Notes: a model not told the origin generated them from the sequence alone. DNA of 64,000 nt from Berberis thunbergii (GCA_003290165.1 QNQO01010702.1:21643-85642), one strand, 5' to 3'. Counted from the first letter of the stretch, positions 23,162-36,193 are shown. Program-made: numbers and translations.

Positions 23162-24370
23162 ATGGTCACCATCACCAAATCTCGAGCACTCAATAATGTT
23201 GAACCATACAACCCTCCGACTAGAAAAGCCCCTCACAGGATCAAATTGATCCTACCGAGCGGGGCAGAGCAGTCGCACAGCCCGACTGTTGAGGCAACCA
23301 CGACTGATCCCCACATAGACTAGATCCTGATTTATATGGATCATCTAGCACGGGTGGTGGAGAGACTCGCTCATGATCGACCACAACCGCATGAAAACAG
23401 CGAAGATCTGAAAGATACCATACGACGGTCAGGAACCTGCTCTGACTGAGGGCAACCAATCAAGACGTCTTGTATAACCTCATCGTCCCTCCATTCTCGG
23501 AGGAGGTTATGAGCATCCCACTTTCGAAGAAGTTCGTCCCACCAAAGTTTGAGTTTTATGACGGAATATCAGATTCGTCAGACCATTTGCGCCATTACCA
23601 TCACTTGATGGCGCTCAAGGAAAGTTTAGAGGTCATCCTAGTACTAAACTTTTCCCACTAGCCTGAAGAAGGATGCGCTGACATGGTTGCACAGTTTCTA
23701 GCGAAGATCTATCAATTCATTCCAGGTTTTGGCGATGACATTTATCACAAGTTTCGTAGGGAACTAGTGAATCAGAAAAGGGCCTCACTACTTGTTGAGT
23801 CTCAAGCAGAAGCTGAGCGAGACCCTCAGAGAGTATGTCACTTATTTCAAGGATGAGCTAACCCTGATCGATGGTTGCAGTGACGACACGTCGGTAACCT
23901 CTTTCACTTCTGGCCTCCAAGGAAGTCAGTTCTACAACTTCTTCACCTGTAACCTCTGGGATATGACAGACTTGCTGAAAAATGCGCAAAAATACATCAT
24001 TCTAGATGAGATGCTAGCCGACAAGAAAAAAAGGTGGAAATGATGCCAAGCAACCCCCCAAGGCCTAAAACAAAAGGAGGAAAAAAGGCCCGAAGAGGAC
24101 AGGTCAAAATGAAGGAAAAACGACAACAAGACTAGGTCTAACAAGGCCAAACCTGACAGAGCCACCAACTACATCAGTGGAATGTTCACTAAATTCATTC
24201 CACTTAACTTCAACTTGGCAAAAATCCTCTCAACTACAAAAAACTAGGAGGACATCAAGTGGCTCCCAAAAATCTGACAAGAGAAAATATTGTGTCTATC
24301 TTAAGGATCACAGTCACATTACCTCGAACTGCCAAAGTCCCAAAAATGAGATAGAGTACTAGTTTCGAAG
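23162..24370 (+). pseudogene. Tat-like gypsy gag, broken
   Basis: Begins ATG at 23162 (MVTITKSRALNNVEPYNPPT) with stops soon after. Typical gag motifs follow in shifted frames: PPFSEEVMSIPLSKKFVPPK and YDGISDSSDHLRHYHHLMAL (23480-23640), then LREYVTYFKDELTLIDGCSD and DLLKNAQKYI (23820-24010). Near 24290 lies a degenerate knuckle, YCVYLKDHSHITSNC, of the C-x-x-(H/L)-x-D-H-x-H form seen in Tat-lineage gag. Gag would form the virus-like particle. Several frames must be joined, so it is not translatable as is. Confidence 0.82.
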
Positions 24371-24629
24371 GGAAATTTGTTAATTCTAATGAGAAACCCA
24401 AGAGAAAGAAGAAGCGACCCTAGTGGTCGGCAAAAAGGTTGCAGACATCATCAGCGTCCTGCACAGCGCACACAACGAACTGGAAAAATCTAATCGGTTG
24501 AGGAAACGAACAATCCAAGAGCTGAGAACAGGTCTCCAAAGCAAAGACCTCCTAGTCCAACATGCCAGCGTGAAACACCCAACCATGGACTTGACGTTCA
24601 CAGAGCAGGACTTGACGATTGCCATATCA

Positions 24630-25030
24630 AAATAGGGAGTCAAAAAGTCGTTGGTGGACACAGGGAGCTCTACCAATATCCAGTTCCTAGAAGCATTCCA
24701 CAGGATGCAGTTGAGAGGAGAGGAATTGAAGTTGGATAACCAAGTGATGGTTGGTTTTAGTGGCGTCAAAAGTTACTATGTCTGGAGCATTGGCCTCCCC
24801 GTAGGAGTGGGGGAACCAGTGAAACTCCTCATAATTGAGTTCATCGTGGTGGATGACCCCTCCGCATACAATATAATCCTGGAAAGACCTTGGCTCCACT
24901 AGATGTGGGCAATTGTTTCCACACAAAATCAGTACCTCAAATACCCTGTCAACGGAGAGACGGGAACAATAAGGGCGATCAGTCTTCCTCCAGAGAATGT
25001 CATTAACATGGCGATGAAGCTATCAAGTAA
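24630..25030 (+). pseudogene. Tat-like gypsy aspartic protease region
   Basis: The translation KKSLVDTGSSTNIQFLEAF carries the DTG active-site triad of retroelement proteases. It continues through FSGVKSYYVWSIGLPVG and AYNIILERPWLH, the usual C-terminal protease block. No RT, RNase H or integrase follows: after about 25030 the sequence becomes tandem repeats. This matches non-autonomous gag-protease derivatives. Confidence 0.8.
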
Positions 25031-25199
25031 GTAACCACGATTGGCTCAAGTTCCCCCAACGAAAGATGGACCAATAAGCCCAGGGGTTACTGGTAAGGCG
25101 CAGCGAGGGTAGCATGTAGCATTTTTGAAGCAGATCAATAAAAGTAATCTCTTTAAAAATGACTCTATTCCACACTCACCTCCTTTTACAGGTGAATAC

Positions 25200-26880
25200 A
25201 TTATCCTTATATGAGAGCCAAAATGGTGCACAAGCAGCCGAGCCTAGCCCCACTGAAGGAAACAAAGGCTCGCCACATAAGGAGCTGAGGTATGATACGG
25301 CAGGTCGAGCCCAGTCCCCTGATAGCTAACCACCCAACGAAGCTTGATCCTAACAGAGACCAAAATGGCGCACAAACGACCAAGCTTAGTCCTATTTAGG
25401 ATTATGAAAACTTGTCGCATAAGTAACCTAGTCCGCCTCAAGAGCCAATGCAGTGTAAATGCAATTTGGACCAAGTCCACGAGCAATCCACCGCAAGCGG
25501 GCGAACTCAGTGCCCGTACAGTTCACCACAAGAGAGCGATTCCATTCCACGAACAACTTACTGCTCTTAAAATAGCCTACTACCAAAGGACTACAATAGC
25601 ACACATGCAGGCCAAACACAGTCCACAACAGTCCACCGCAAGCCGGTGAACCCAGTCCCAAGATAGTTCTCCGTAAGCGCGTGAGTCCAGTCCCCGGACG
25701 ACTCACTGGTCCTAAGATAACCTGGTTCGACTACTGGGACCAAAATGACTCACAAATGATCGAGCCTAGCCCCACTAAAGCCAACGACGACTCGCAATAC
25801 AAGTGACCTAATCCGCCAAGAAGCCAAGGTACGATGCATCGGATTGAGCCTAGTCCATGGACTCACCACTCAAATAGAATCTATACTAGAAAGGCGTAAC
25901 AGACTCCTTCCAAGCACAAGTCCTCTCAAGGACTAAGCCAGAGGAATACAGGGACCCACCCCATTCGGGCAAAGACAGTTCCTCAGCAACTCAACTACTA
26001 TTCAGGATGAGGTATATTATTAAGTCTAGCCAAGACAGGTGTAACAAACTCCTTCCCAGTGCAGGTCCTCTCGAGGACTCAATTAGAGGATTACAAGAGC
26101 CTAACCCGTTTGGGAAAAGATGGTTCATTGACAACTCAACTTCTGGTCAAGATTGAGGTATATTATAAAGGCTAAACAGTCAATAAGACTTTTCTCATCA
26201 TAGGTTCTCCCAAGGACTGAACCATAAAACTACAAGAGCCTAGCCTGTTCGAGCAAAGATGGTTCATCGACAACCAACTCCTGTTCAAGATTGATGCATA
26301 TTATAAGGGCTATGAAGGCTAGAAAACTTATCTCAACCCAGATCCTCTCAGGGACTGAACCTGAGGAGTACAGAAGTATAGCCTGTTTGGGAAAAGATGG
26401 TTCCTCGAAAGCTCAACCCCTGTTAAGGAGTGAGACATATTATGAAATCTAGTACGGATAGATGAAAATGGACTTCCCCTAAGCTCAAACCCTCTTAAGG
26501 ATTGAACAAGATATACACAGGAACTGAGCCCGTTCAAGCAAAAATTCCTTCCGCAACTCAACTCATGCTTAGGATTGGGGTCAGAATAGAAGGCCCAGTG
26601 ATGGGCAAAGACTACTTTTCCTCAGCTCAAGACCTCTCAAGGGTTGAGTCAGAAAGACACATTGAGTTTAACCCGTTCAGGTGAAGATGACTCCCCAACA
26701 ACCTAACCCTACCCAGAAATAAAACATATTATGGAGCCCAGACCAGAAAGGCAAAGGCGACCCCACTTCAATCCAGAGTCCTCCTCAAGACAAATAAGGT
26801 TGCTAGTATATGGTACCTAACTTCAGTCTAACAAGATATGGTTTACCAGGCAACCTAATCTTACTAATCTTCAGCACGAG
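25200..26880. repeat. degenerate tandem repeats in gypsy 3' region
   Basis: Two related arrays. 25200-25860 repeats units around gaccaaaatggcgcacaa and gcctagccccact. 25880-26720 repeats a ~140-150-bp unit (around cctctcaaggact...gggaaaagatggttc) about six times. Tat-lineage gypsy elements are known for such arrays between the coding region and the 3' LTR. Confidence 0.78.
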
Positions 26881-27838
26881 GAAAACTCCTATGTAGGACT
26901 AACTACTAGGGAAAACATTAATCATGTCACTAAGGGAACACAACCAGCATAAACAAAGGTGATTATCCTACAATTTAACTCTCACAACAAATTAAATTAT
27001 TACTGTTGACAAAATATGCTCAAACAAGCAAAGAAAGGGCTTTAGTCCAAACTCAAGCCCTACTGCAGGTGAGGTGGATATATGCGCCTACTCAGCCTAA
27101 TCTAAACAAGAAATGGAATGACAAGTACGACAACTACAGACACATATATTAAAAAAACAAATGGGAAATCTTCTCATTGATAAATTTTTTATTTCGTTAC
27201 ACAAACTCGCTCATGCAGCGAGAATAGAGTCAAGATTCTATAACTCATAATTTAGAATAGCCTCAGGGTCGCCAGCAAGCTTTGGAAAAACATGATCAGA
27301 GATCATCTCCCCGGCAAAAGGATCAGGGCTTTATAACTCGAAGATGGTTCGGAGAATTGAACAAACCCAAAACCCCTTGTAGTGCCAGACTATATGTCCT
27401 TCATTATCTTCGAATAAAAAACTTCTCCATATTTGCAAAAGTATTCAGTCAAAAAATCCTCTGTTGCATCCCATGAGATTCCCCCGACAAAAAACTTCCC
27501 CTGGTCGGCAGCAGAATCTATAACCAAATCAATCAATGGGGAAGAAGAAGAAATCCTTAAACCCCAACAACTCTCTCTAAAACCCCAAAATTCAATTAGA
27601 AGAAATTAGTGCTTCTACCTTTCACAAAGTAAGACCCTAAAAATAACCTTTTTGAAGGAGAAAAGGAGACAAAAATATAAAGAGAGTACATATTGATATA
27701 GTATAACCTGGTTTGGTTTGGTTTCCTATTTTAAGATGGGCTAGGGTTCTTCCGCCTGTAGGTCTACTAGTCCGGAGTGATATCAAATAACATCTCCTAG
27801 CATCTCTAACCACACACAAGATTTCTTGTAATAGCCAC
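26881..27838. other. gypsy 3' tail and intergenic, no gene seen
   Basis: Likely remainder of the gypsy element's 3' region. No LTR copy matching 22641-23073 was found, so the element is truncated or rearranged on the right. Confidence 0.4.
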
Positions 27839-28226
27839 CAAGGATTGTGATTTAATTTTTCGAGTTAATTTCGGTCCCCTGATTTTAAGAAATATGTCAT
27901 GAAATGTTTCACTTTGTATAGAAGAAACGTAAAATTTCGAACTTAACAATATAAGTTATGCATTTTAAACTCTTAAATACTACATAAAAAGTTACACACT
28001 ATTCGTAGTATCATATATACTACATATTACATAAGAATCACTCACATAACAAATTTTTGAGAATAAAAAAAATATTATAGCATGTTAAAATATATGAAGA
28101 TTAATATTTATTTCATTTCTCAAGAAAAAATATGACATATTTTGGATTTCGAAAGAGATTTTGGTAACTGCAAAATATGAAATATTTTGTAAAATTTCGA
28201 CATATTTCAAGAAATCGCATTCCTTG
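27839..28226 (+). mobile_element. 388-bp MITE, TIR CAAGGATTGTGATTT
   Basis: Ends CAAGGATTGTGATTT and, inverted, CAAGGAATGCGATTT, with an exact 8-bp target duplication ATAGCCAC (27831-27838 and 28227-28234). The interior is AT-rich and non-coding. An inverted sister copy lies at 34239-36193 and a partial one at 49193. The 8-bp duplication suggests hAT-type mobilisation. Confidence 0.88.
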
Positions 28227-28958
28227 ATAGCCACTACAATTTCACAAACCCTAAGAATATCCATCCACAAGTGCTTCCTAAATATAGCGACTCGATTTTC
28301 CCGCGCTACTATATAGCTTCCTAAAACATGGTTTAGCAATTTTTTTCTTTCGCCCCTTCTACATGTAACAACTAGCTGTGGGCACGATTCATGATTGGGC
28401 TTGTCATCCCAGTCTAGGATGATAGAATTTTTTTTGGGCAGACCCAAACCGGTTTGAACCACGACAAAACAATGCCATCCCGGTTCAAACCTAAAAATGT
28501 TTAGAGGGTCTTAAGCCCAAGCCCAAAGTTATGACCCATATCAAGCCCATGACCAAGCCCACTATCTGAAGCTATTTACCTGCTGGTTTCACTTCCTAAA
28601 CAGCCAGCTCCTCAACTCTTCGCAAATTCTATCTCAGAAGAAGAAGGAAAGAAGAAGACGACGAGGGAGAGGTAAGGTCGCGTTGCTGGAGCGAGTCGGT
28701 AGTGTACACTGCTGTGCTGGTTTGAGAATGTGATTTCGATTATAAAACATAAACAGTAGAAGGGGAGGTAAGGATTAATTCATTGTTACAATTTTTTATT
28801 TATTTATTAAAACCGTTATGTTCATCAATGAGTTTGACTTGTTGTTTGAAGCAACAATGTTTCACCCGTAGAGTCGCATGTCACAGATCTGAAGATTCTG
28901 GCATGGCAACGATTGGAGGAGGTATTTAACCTCCCCCTATCGCTAAAACTCGAACCAA

Positions 28959-28963
28959 ATTAA
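28959..28963. repeat. copia target duplication ATTAA, left
   Basis: ATTAA here and at 33430-33434 bracket the copia element. Confidence 0.75.
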
Positions 28964-29224
28964 AGTGTTAAACAAGAGTTGTAGGAAGAGGCAATGACTA
29001 AGAAGAAGAAGATGTTTTATTCATAATACAAATAAGGTAATTTATAAATTACCTTTACAAAGCACTCACGTTGGAATGAAATCAAAACAGATCCCTTGCA
29101 TACAAGGATTTCCTGCTTGACTAAATCAAAGCAAAGAACAAATCAAAACCCAATCTAATCCCTAGTAACTAGGCTTTATTATCTAAGCAAAGACTAAATT
29201 AAGACCAATTCAAACAGCTCCACA
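28964..29224 (-). repeat. copia 3' LTR (~261 bp)
   Basis: Direct copy of 33159-33429 with small indels; on + it runs from AGTGTTAAACAAG to AGCTCCACA. Confidence 0.88.
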
Positions 29225-29268
29225 ATGCCTCCCCTAAACTAAACACACTCAAGTGCTTAGTTTAACAT

Positions 29269-32200
29269 TTACTTCGAGCACATACCTAGCAAGCTTCTCA
29301 ACCGAAAAAATGCTTCTGCTTTCAAAGGTTTAGTCTTAATGTCATAAACTTGCTCTTGGCTGGAACAATGCAACAGATCAATAACTTCATCTTTTACTAG
29401 ATCAAGCAGGAAATGAAACCATATGTCTATGTGTTTGCTTTTGCCATGAAGTACTGGATTTTTTGACAACTTCACTGTGGAGCTATTGTCACAGAAAACT
29501 TTGGTAGCACTAATTTGTTCACAACATAGCTCCTTCAAAACTCTCCTCATCCAAACAGCTTGACACGCACATGAGGCTGTTGCTATGAACTCCGCCTCCA
29601 TAGTTGAAAGTGTAACAACTGGTTGTTTCTTTGATTACCAAGCAACTGCGGCAAAACCAAACATAAAGGCATATCCAGATGTACTTTTTTGTCTCCAAGA
29701 TCACCTCAATAATAACTATCACTAAATTCCACTAACTTATCTTCTGAACTAGCTTGATATAACAGACCAAAGTCTACAGTACCCCTGACATAACGAAGGA
29801 TTCTCTTAGCTACAAGCAAATGAGATTTAGTTGGCTTTTCCATAAACCTTCTTACCAACCTAACTGAAAACATGAGATCTGGCCTAGTTGCAGTTAGGTA
29901 CATCAAGCTTCCAACAACTTGCTTAAATTTAGTACTATCCACCCTTGCTCCTCCATCTTCTCTAACCAACTTTGTTCAAGGTACAATAGGACTCTGAACA
30001 GAATTACAACTTTTCATCTGATACAAAAATACCAGTATCCCTTTGCATTACTTCAAAACCAAGAAAATAGCGCATTTTACCAAGATCGGTCATCTCAAAC
30101 TCCTTCATCATGGATTTCTTAAAGACATCAAACATATCCACATCATTTCCAGTGTATATTAAATCATCAACATAGAGGCATACTATCATAAACTTACCTC
30201 CCTTTCCATGTTTGATGAATAAAGTATGTTCATAAGGGCATTTAACAAAGGCAATAGACAAGAAATATTCTTCAATACGACTATACTAGGCTCTGGGAGT
30301 CAGTTTCAGTCCATACAAGGCTTTGTTAAGTTTATAAACTTTATGCTCTTCACCTTTCCTTATGCATCCAGGGGGCTGCTCAACATAAACAAACTCTTAC
30401 AATTCTCCGTTTAGAAAAGCAGATTTGACATCTAATTGATAAATAATCCACTTGTTTTGTGCTGCAAGTGAGATTACTAACCTTATAGTGTTATGCCTTG
30501 CCACTGGTGCAAATACTTCTGTATAATCCACTCCATACTCTTGTGTGTAGTCCTTTGCAACCAACCTAGCTTTGTGTTTTTCAACCTCCCTATTTTCTTT
30601 CATTTTTGTCTTGTAAACCCATTTTACTCCTATCACCTTCTCTCCCACTAGTAAATCAGTTAACTCCCAGGTTCTATTTTTCTCAATAGCAGCTATTTCT
30701 GAATCCATGGCCTCTTTCCAAATTCCCTTCTGTATTGCAAAGAGAATCAAATGAGCAAGATTCTCTTCATCTGAGAGTTCATCACCACTAGCATAATCAT
30801 TTAACCAAATAGGAGGCCTTTTCACTCTATGGTCTTTAGTAGTAAGTTGTAAATCCTTACTGATTTCTTCATCTTGTTGTTGAACTTCAACATCACTTGA
30901 ATTAAAAACCATTGATGTTATTTCATTTTCAATTTCAAGTTCAGTAGCACTATCACATGTCCAATCCCAGCCTTTACCTTCTTCAAAGACAACGTTCCTA
31001 CTTATAATCACATTTCCAGTAACTGGATTAAACAACTTGTGCTTTGGATTCATCACTAATACCCAACATTACACAAGGCATACTTTTGTCATCAAGCTTC
31101 TGTCTTAGCTGATCATTAATGTGTGCAAAAGCCGAACAACCAAAAACTCTGAAGTGTGAGACTTCTGGTTTTCTTCCACTCCAAGCTTCTTCAGAAACCA
31201 TGTCTTTAACAGCCAAGGCAGGACATCTATTCAATATATGCACACTCCACTTTACAGCCTCGGGCCAGAAAGGCTTTGGCACTTTCATCTTTGACAACAT
31301 ACTTCTCAACCTATTAAGAATATTTCTATTCTTTCCTTCAGAAATACCATTTTGATGTGGTGAGTAGGCTGCAGTCAGTTGCCTTCTGATCCCATGATTT
31401 TCACAAAAACTTACAAAGGCATGGGAGGTGTATTCTCCTCCTCTATTAGTGTGCAAGGCTTTAATGTGCATGCCAGTTTCTTTTTCAACAGAAGCTTTAA
31501 ATACTTTGAACACAACAAGTGTACCAAAATTTTAAGATAAGAAGTAAACCCAAGTCTTTCGACTGAGGTCATCTGTGAAGGTAATGAAATATCTTTTCTT
31601 ACTGTTCGAAACTAGATTAATAGGCCCACAGATATCAGAATGCACCAACTGCAAGATATGAGATGCTCTCCATTCTTATGAAAAGGATTTCGGTGATGCT
31701 TGCCAACCAAGCAATCTTGACATACTCTAGAGGGACTTTGCAGAACGGGTAAAACAGTAACCATATTTTTCTGCTGCAATGTTTTTAAGCCACCAAAATT
31801 CAAATGGCCATACCTATAGTGCCATAACCAGCTACCTTCCTCAGTTGAAGAATTGAAACACTTCTAAGTGAGAGTACCATTTGAGTGAAGAGGAAACATC
31901 TGATTTGGTGCCATATCAGTCTGAATGATTAGTCCTTGTCTGGGATGATCAATCTGACACATGTTTCTATACATAAGAACTGCAAAACCCTTCTCCTGCA
32001 GTTGTCCAACACTTATGAGATTGTTAGACAATTCTGGGACATAAAAAACTTCGGTGATTCGATGAACGCTTCCATTAACCTTTATTTTGATATCTCTCTT
32101 TCCTTTAACAGTCAAACTAGAATTGTTTCCTAGTTTAACCATCTCTGTAAGGCTCTCATCAAGATTTGAAAAATATGATTTTTCTCCAGTCATGTGATTA

Positions 32201-33064
32201 CTTAACCCTGAGTCAAGATACCAAGTCTTGTTTTGAGCTTCTTCACAATCCATCAAGGCCATCAAAAGCATCAACTCATCCTCAGCCTCAATGTAGTTTG
32301 CTTTGTAATTTTTCTCATGTTTAGGACACTCATATTGAAAATGCCCTAACTCATGACACTTGTAACACTCCATAGTAGACTTGTCGAAATTCATTCTTCA
32401 TCTTCCTCTACCTTTGAAATTTCCTGACCTCTTCTAACAGGTGATTGAAAGTCATGGCAGATTTTAAGTGTTTGTTCTTCCATAGCAGCATGCCCCACGA
32501 TCTTTTGCTCATGCACTAGCAAGCTGCTCTACAACTCATCAATCAATAGATCATCTATATTGTGTGACTCGTCAAGATCTTTTCAATAATAACTACATTG
32601 TCCATCTTTTCACCATGTATCAGCATTTTATTTGCAACAGTAAGAGTCCGAGAGAAATATTCATTCACTGATTCTCCAATCTTCATATGTAATAACTCAA
32701 ACTCTTTGCGAAAAGCTTGTAGTTGTGCCCTCTTAACTCTAGCACCGCCTTGATATTTTTTTTCCATAGAGTCCCAAATATCTTTAGCAGTTTGCTTCTC
32801 CAGTATGGTCTCCAAAATAGCTCGATCTATTGCTTGAAACAAATAATTTTTTGTTTTCAAGTCTTTCAGCTATAAATCCTCCAAGGTTTTGCACTGAGCC
32901 TCATTCAATACTGCTTCTGCGGGATGTTTAGGAATGCCATTCTCCACCAAGCTCCAATACTCCTTCGATCTCAAGAAGTTCTCTATTACCATGCTCCAAT
33001 GGTCATAATGGCCATCGAACTTAGGAATGGAGGCCTTAACAAAGGTACTTCCCTCCCCAGACAT
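29269..33064 (-). pseudogene. copia gag-pol polyprotein, several breaks
   Basis: Reading minus from ATG at 33064 (MSGEGSTFVKASIPKFDGHY). Gag runs to about 32560; zinc knuckle CYKCHELGHFQYEC (near 32360); protease WYLDSGLSNHMTG, where the usual Cys after SG is Leu; integrase with CQDCLVGKHHRNPF and TNRGGEYTSHAF...YSPHQNG; the RT palm HKARLVAKDY, QLDVKSAFLNGEL and YVDDLIYTG; then RNase H (MEAEFIATASCACQAVW, KHIDIWFHFL). Stops or shifts occur near 32870, 32540, 31500, 31030, 30397, 30003 and 29705, so it is inactive, but nothing large is missing. The product would copy element RNA into DNA in cytoplasmic particles and integrate it. Confidence 0.9.
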
Positions 33065-33129
33065 AATTTGCTTACTGCGGTAAAGCTTAAAAGACTATGG
33101 CTTCTCCAAAGATCAGATCCCAAGGTTGG

Positions 33130-33141
33130 GCTCTGATACCA
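33130..33141 (-). promoter_or_regulatory. copia primer binding site (tRNA-iMet)
   Basis: GCTCTGATACCA on +, i.e. TGGTATCAGAGC in element sense. It lies 17 nt from the LTR edge, further than usual. Confidence 0.85.
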
Positions 33142-33158
33142 TATACTAGAAAAACACA

Positions 33159-33429
33159 AGTGTTAAACAAGAGTTGTAGGAAGAGGCAATGACTAAGAAG
33201 AATAAGATGTTTTATTCAAAATACAAAGAAGGCAATTTATAGCCTTTACAAAGCACTCACGTTGGAATGAAATCAAAACAGATCCCTTGCATACAGGGAT
33301 TTCTTACTTGATTAAATCAAAGCAAAGAACAAATCAAAACCCAATCTAATCCCTAGTAACTTGGCTTTATTATCTAAACAAAGACTAAATCAAGACCAAT
33401 TCAAGAAGACCAATTCAAACAGCTCCACA
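33159..33429 (-). repeat. copia 5' LTR (~271 bp)
   Basis: Direct copy of 28964-29224, followed by ATTAA. Confidence 0.88.
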
Positions 33430-33914
33430 ATTAAGGAAGCAATCGTGACTTGCAAACCTAGTGGTCTTTGTCATGCCCTATTTGGCGAGAACAACAGTTC
33501 TGCAAGTGTTGTTCCTCTTAGCTTCCACGAACCTAAATGAGAAGAGGACAATTGCTTTCTTCCTAAAGAAGTTGTCGTGGAAGGAATGATGATTTACTGA
33601 GGATTAAGTAGTTGTTTCTATTGTTGTCGCTAGTGGTGAGAGAGACGGGAGTATTGAAGGATTCGTTTTGGTTTTGTTGGTTTTTGTTTCTATTGTTATT
33701 TTTGTACGGACGCTCACATTTATGGGTTTCGAATCTTGGTTGGGTTTTATTTGAGCCCGTTGGCTAAAGTAGACCTTGATTGTGGATGGGTTAGACTTCA
33801 CTTTTGTTTTGCTACAGTAATCGAGACTGAATTTGTGGAAACCAGTTTCATCTCGGTTTAAAAATTGCATGAACCGGGTCGGGATCGAGATTCTTGTCGA
33901 TCCCTAATAGCAAC

Positions 33915-34238
33915 CTTCGAGAAAGGTTTCCTAATAAAGGTTTATTTGAAATAATAAATAAATAAATAAAATTTAAAACGAAGTTGTTACCTCTCGTTTC
34001 TATTTCAAAAGATGTATCCACACCTCACCTCCCACAACTTATGTAGAATTATGTTATTGATAAATAAGTCAAAAAAATAACTTATTTGCATTAAGTTCAA
34101 AGCACGACTTTGATAGCGTTAGAAATTTCGCTTCTATTAATTTGGATCTATCGAAGTATTTTGAAAATTACAAAATATTTCTTTGTGTCATCGAAATCGG
34201 TTGATTTTCAACCCTCATACGTTTTAACCAGGTATAGC
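33915..34238. other. intergenic, no gene seen
   Basis: AT-rich spacer between the hAT-like element and the next MITE. Confidence 0.5.
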
Positions 34239-36193
34239 CAAAGAATGTGATTTCTCGAAATATGTTGAAATTTCATGAAATATTTCTTATTTTGAAGTTA
34301 CCGAAATCTCATTTGAAATCCGAAATATGTCAAAATTTTTCTAACAAAATAAATAAATATTTTTCATTTCCGTGTATTTAATATGCTATAATGTTATTTT
34401 AGTTTCAAAAGTTTATAAGGTGAGCGTTTCTTATGTAACATGTAGTATACTACGAGCGCGTGTGAGAGTTTTATGTAGAATTTAAAAGTTTAAAGGGTTA
34501 TTTGCATTTTGCCCTCTATTATAAATGCATTATTGAGTTTTACCCCCAATTATTAATCGTATTGCATTTATCCCCTAAGACTATCTGTCAGCGTGCCATG
34601 ACCGTCTGTTTTCAAAATAGATTATCAAAATACCCCTGAGAAATCAAAGGCTTAGATTGAATTATTTGTATCTCAAACATCTCATCTCAAGAACAATCCT
34701 AAGGCCCAACTGAAATCGTAATCGTATCTCAAGAAAAATCCATAAGTTGATTTTTTTTAAATTGCATCTTAAACAACTGATCTCGAGGAAATCTAACGGT
34801 CCAAATGTAATCATGCACACATCTCTAGGTAAATCTAATGACCCAAATTTGATTGTGTGCACATCTCAAGGTAAATCTAACGATCCACCACGCATCTCGA
34901 AGATAATTTGGCAGTTCAAATTTATTCGTACAAGCACCTCGAGGAAAATCAGACGGAATGAATTTAATCATGCACGTATCTTGAAAAACAAAATTGGGTG
35001 ACCTTGTTTAGCTATTTATTATAGAGAGCATCTGCAAATTACAAAAAAAATATATAAAACTTCCTCCTCTATTTCACAGCGCCGCCATCATCGAGGGAGA
35101 ACATGAGGAATGAGAAGAGGCTATGAAACGAAGGAGGGGGAAAGAGGATAGGAGGGAGGAGGAGGGGTTGTGAAACAGAAGATGTAGAAGGAGGTAGGAA
35201 GAGGAGGAAAGAAAAAGTGGAGGAATGAGGAAGAGGAGGGAGGATGAAGGGGAAGGTGGTTCAATGGAAACTATAATTGAGTATTAACACTACATAATGT
35301 AAGAAATTAAAAAGGTCAATAGCTTCAATGGAAATCAGTGCTTCATCCTCTCTCCTCTTCCTCATTCCTCCACTTCCTCATTCATTTTCCTTCCTCCATT
35401 GTTTCACAACCCCTCCTCTTCCTCCTTCATCTTCTTCAAGTTAAGCTTGAGTTGCAGGTTATCTTCATCATCTCTAAGGTCTGTTTTGTTTCAGGGGCAA
35501 AATAAAATTCAAATTTATTTTATGGGGTTAAATTACTAGCAGTAATTTATTATATAGCGTCAGATTTTCCTTGAGATGCATGCACGAATAAATCTGAATT
35601 ATCAGATTTCCTCGAGGTGCATGTTGGATTGACAAATTCTTCGATATGCGCATTGATATTTAGATTTACCTCGAGATGCGCACATAATTAAATTTGGACC
35701 GTTAGATTTACCTAGAGATGTGTGTACAATTACATTTGGACTTTTAGGTTTTTCTCGAGATGAGTTGTTTAAGATGCGATTAAAAAAATCAATTTTTGGA
35801 TTTTCCTCAAGATACGATTACGATTTCAATTGGGCCTTAGGATTTTCTCGAGATGAGATGTTCGAGATACGAAAGATTCAATCTCAACCTTTGATTTCTC
35901 AAGGGTATTTTGGTAATCTGATTTGAAAACAGACGGTCAAGGCTTGTTGACCGCTAGTTTTAGGGGGTAAATGCAATACGATTAATAATTGGGGGTAAAC
36001 CTCAATAAGGCATTTATAATAGAGGGCAAAATGCAAATAATCCAAGTTTCAAATACATAACTTATATTGTTAAATTCGAAACTACAACCGAAATTTTTAT
36101 GTTTTTTTTTCTACACAGAACGAATTATTTCACGAAATATTTCTTAAAATCGACGGACCGAAATTAACTCGAAAAATGAAATCACAATCCTTG
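34239..36193 (-). mobile_element. second copy of the CAAGGATTGTGATTT MITE, interrupted
   Basis: The outer parts (34239-34494 and 36044-36193) align with 27839-28226 in inverted orientation, including the TIR (AAATCACAATCCTTG at the right end). Without the nested element it is about 400 bp. The flanks GGTATAGC and TGTATGAC are poor as a target duplication, so this copy is older. Confidence 0.78.
34495..36043. mobile_element. Mutator-type foldback MITE nested in the MITE
   Basis: The ends GGGTTATTTGCATTTTGCCC and, inverted, GGATTATTTGCATTTTGCCC start long inverted arms of roughly 450-500 bp each. The arms contain repeats of aaatctaacggtccaaat and cgagatgcgcacata. Flanks AAGTTTAAA (34486-34494) and AAGTTTCAA (36044-36052) match at 8 of 9 bases, a Mutator-length duplication. 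The central part (35040-35450) is GA-rich then CT-rich. No coding capacity. Confidence 0.82.

Larger units (their letters stand above)
28964..33429 (-). mobile_element. Ty1/copia retrotransposon, minus strand, complete order
   Basis: LTRs 28964-29224 and 33159-33429 bracket a minus-strand gag-pol with gag, knuckle, protease, integrase, RT and RNase H in copia order. A tRNA-Met primer site complement lies at 33130-33141, and ATTAA flanks both ends. The element sits inside the hAT-like sequence. Confidence 0.93.
28373..33906. mobile_element. hAT-like element split by copia insertion
   Basis: Left end TAGCTGTGGGCACGATTC and inverted right end TAGGGATCGACAAGAATC. Flanks GTAACAAC (28365-28372) and ATAGCAAC (33907-33914) match at 6 of 8 bases. 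After removing the nested copia element (28964-33429) about 1.06 kb remain. The interior has aaccggtttgaac-type subterminal motifs and an exon-like stretch ending GAGAG|GTAAGG near 28672. No transposase seen. Confidence 0.6.

Noticed and set aside
34495..36043. Possible gene in the region with CT/GA-rich centre
   Set aside because: Long inverted arms and a 9-bp flank duplication show a foldback element; the GA/CT-rich centre has no coding similarity.
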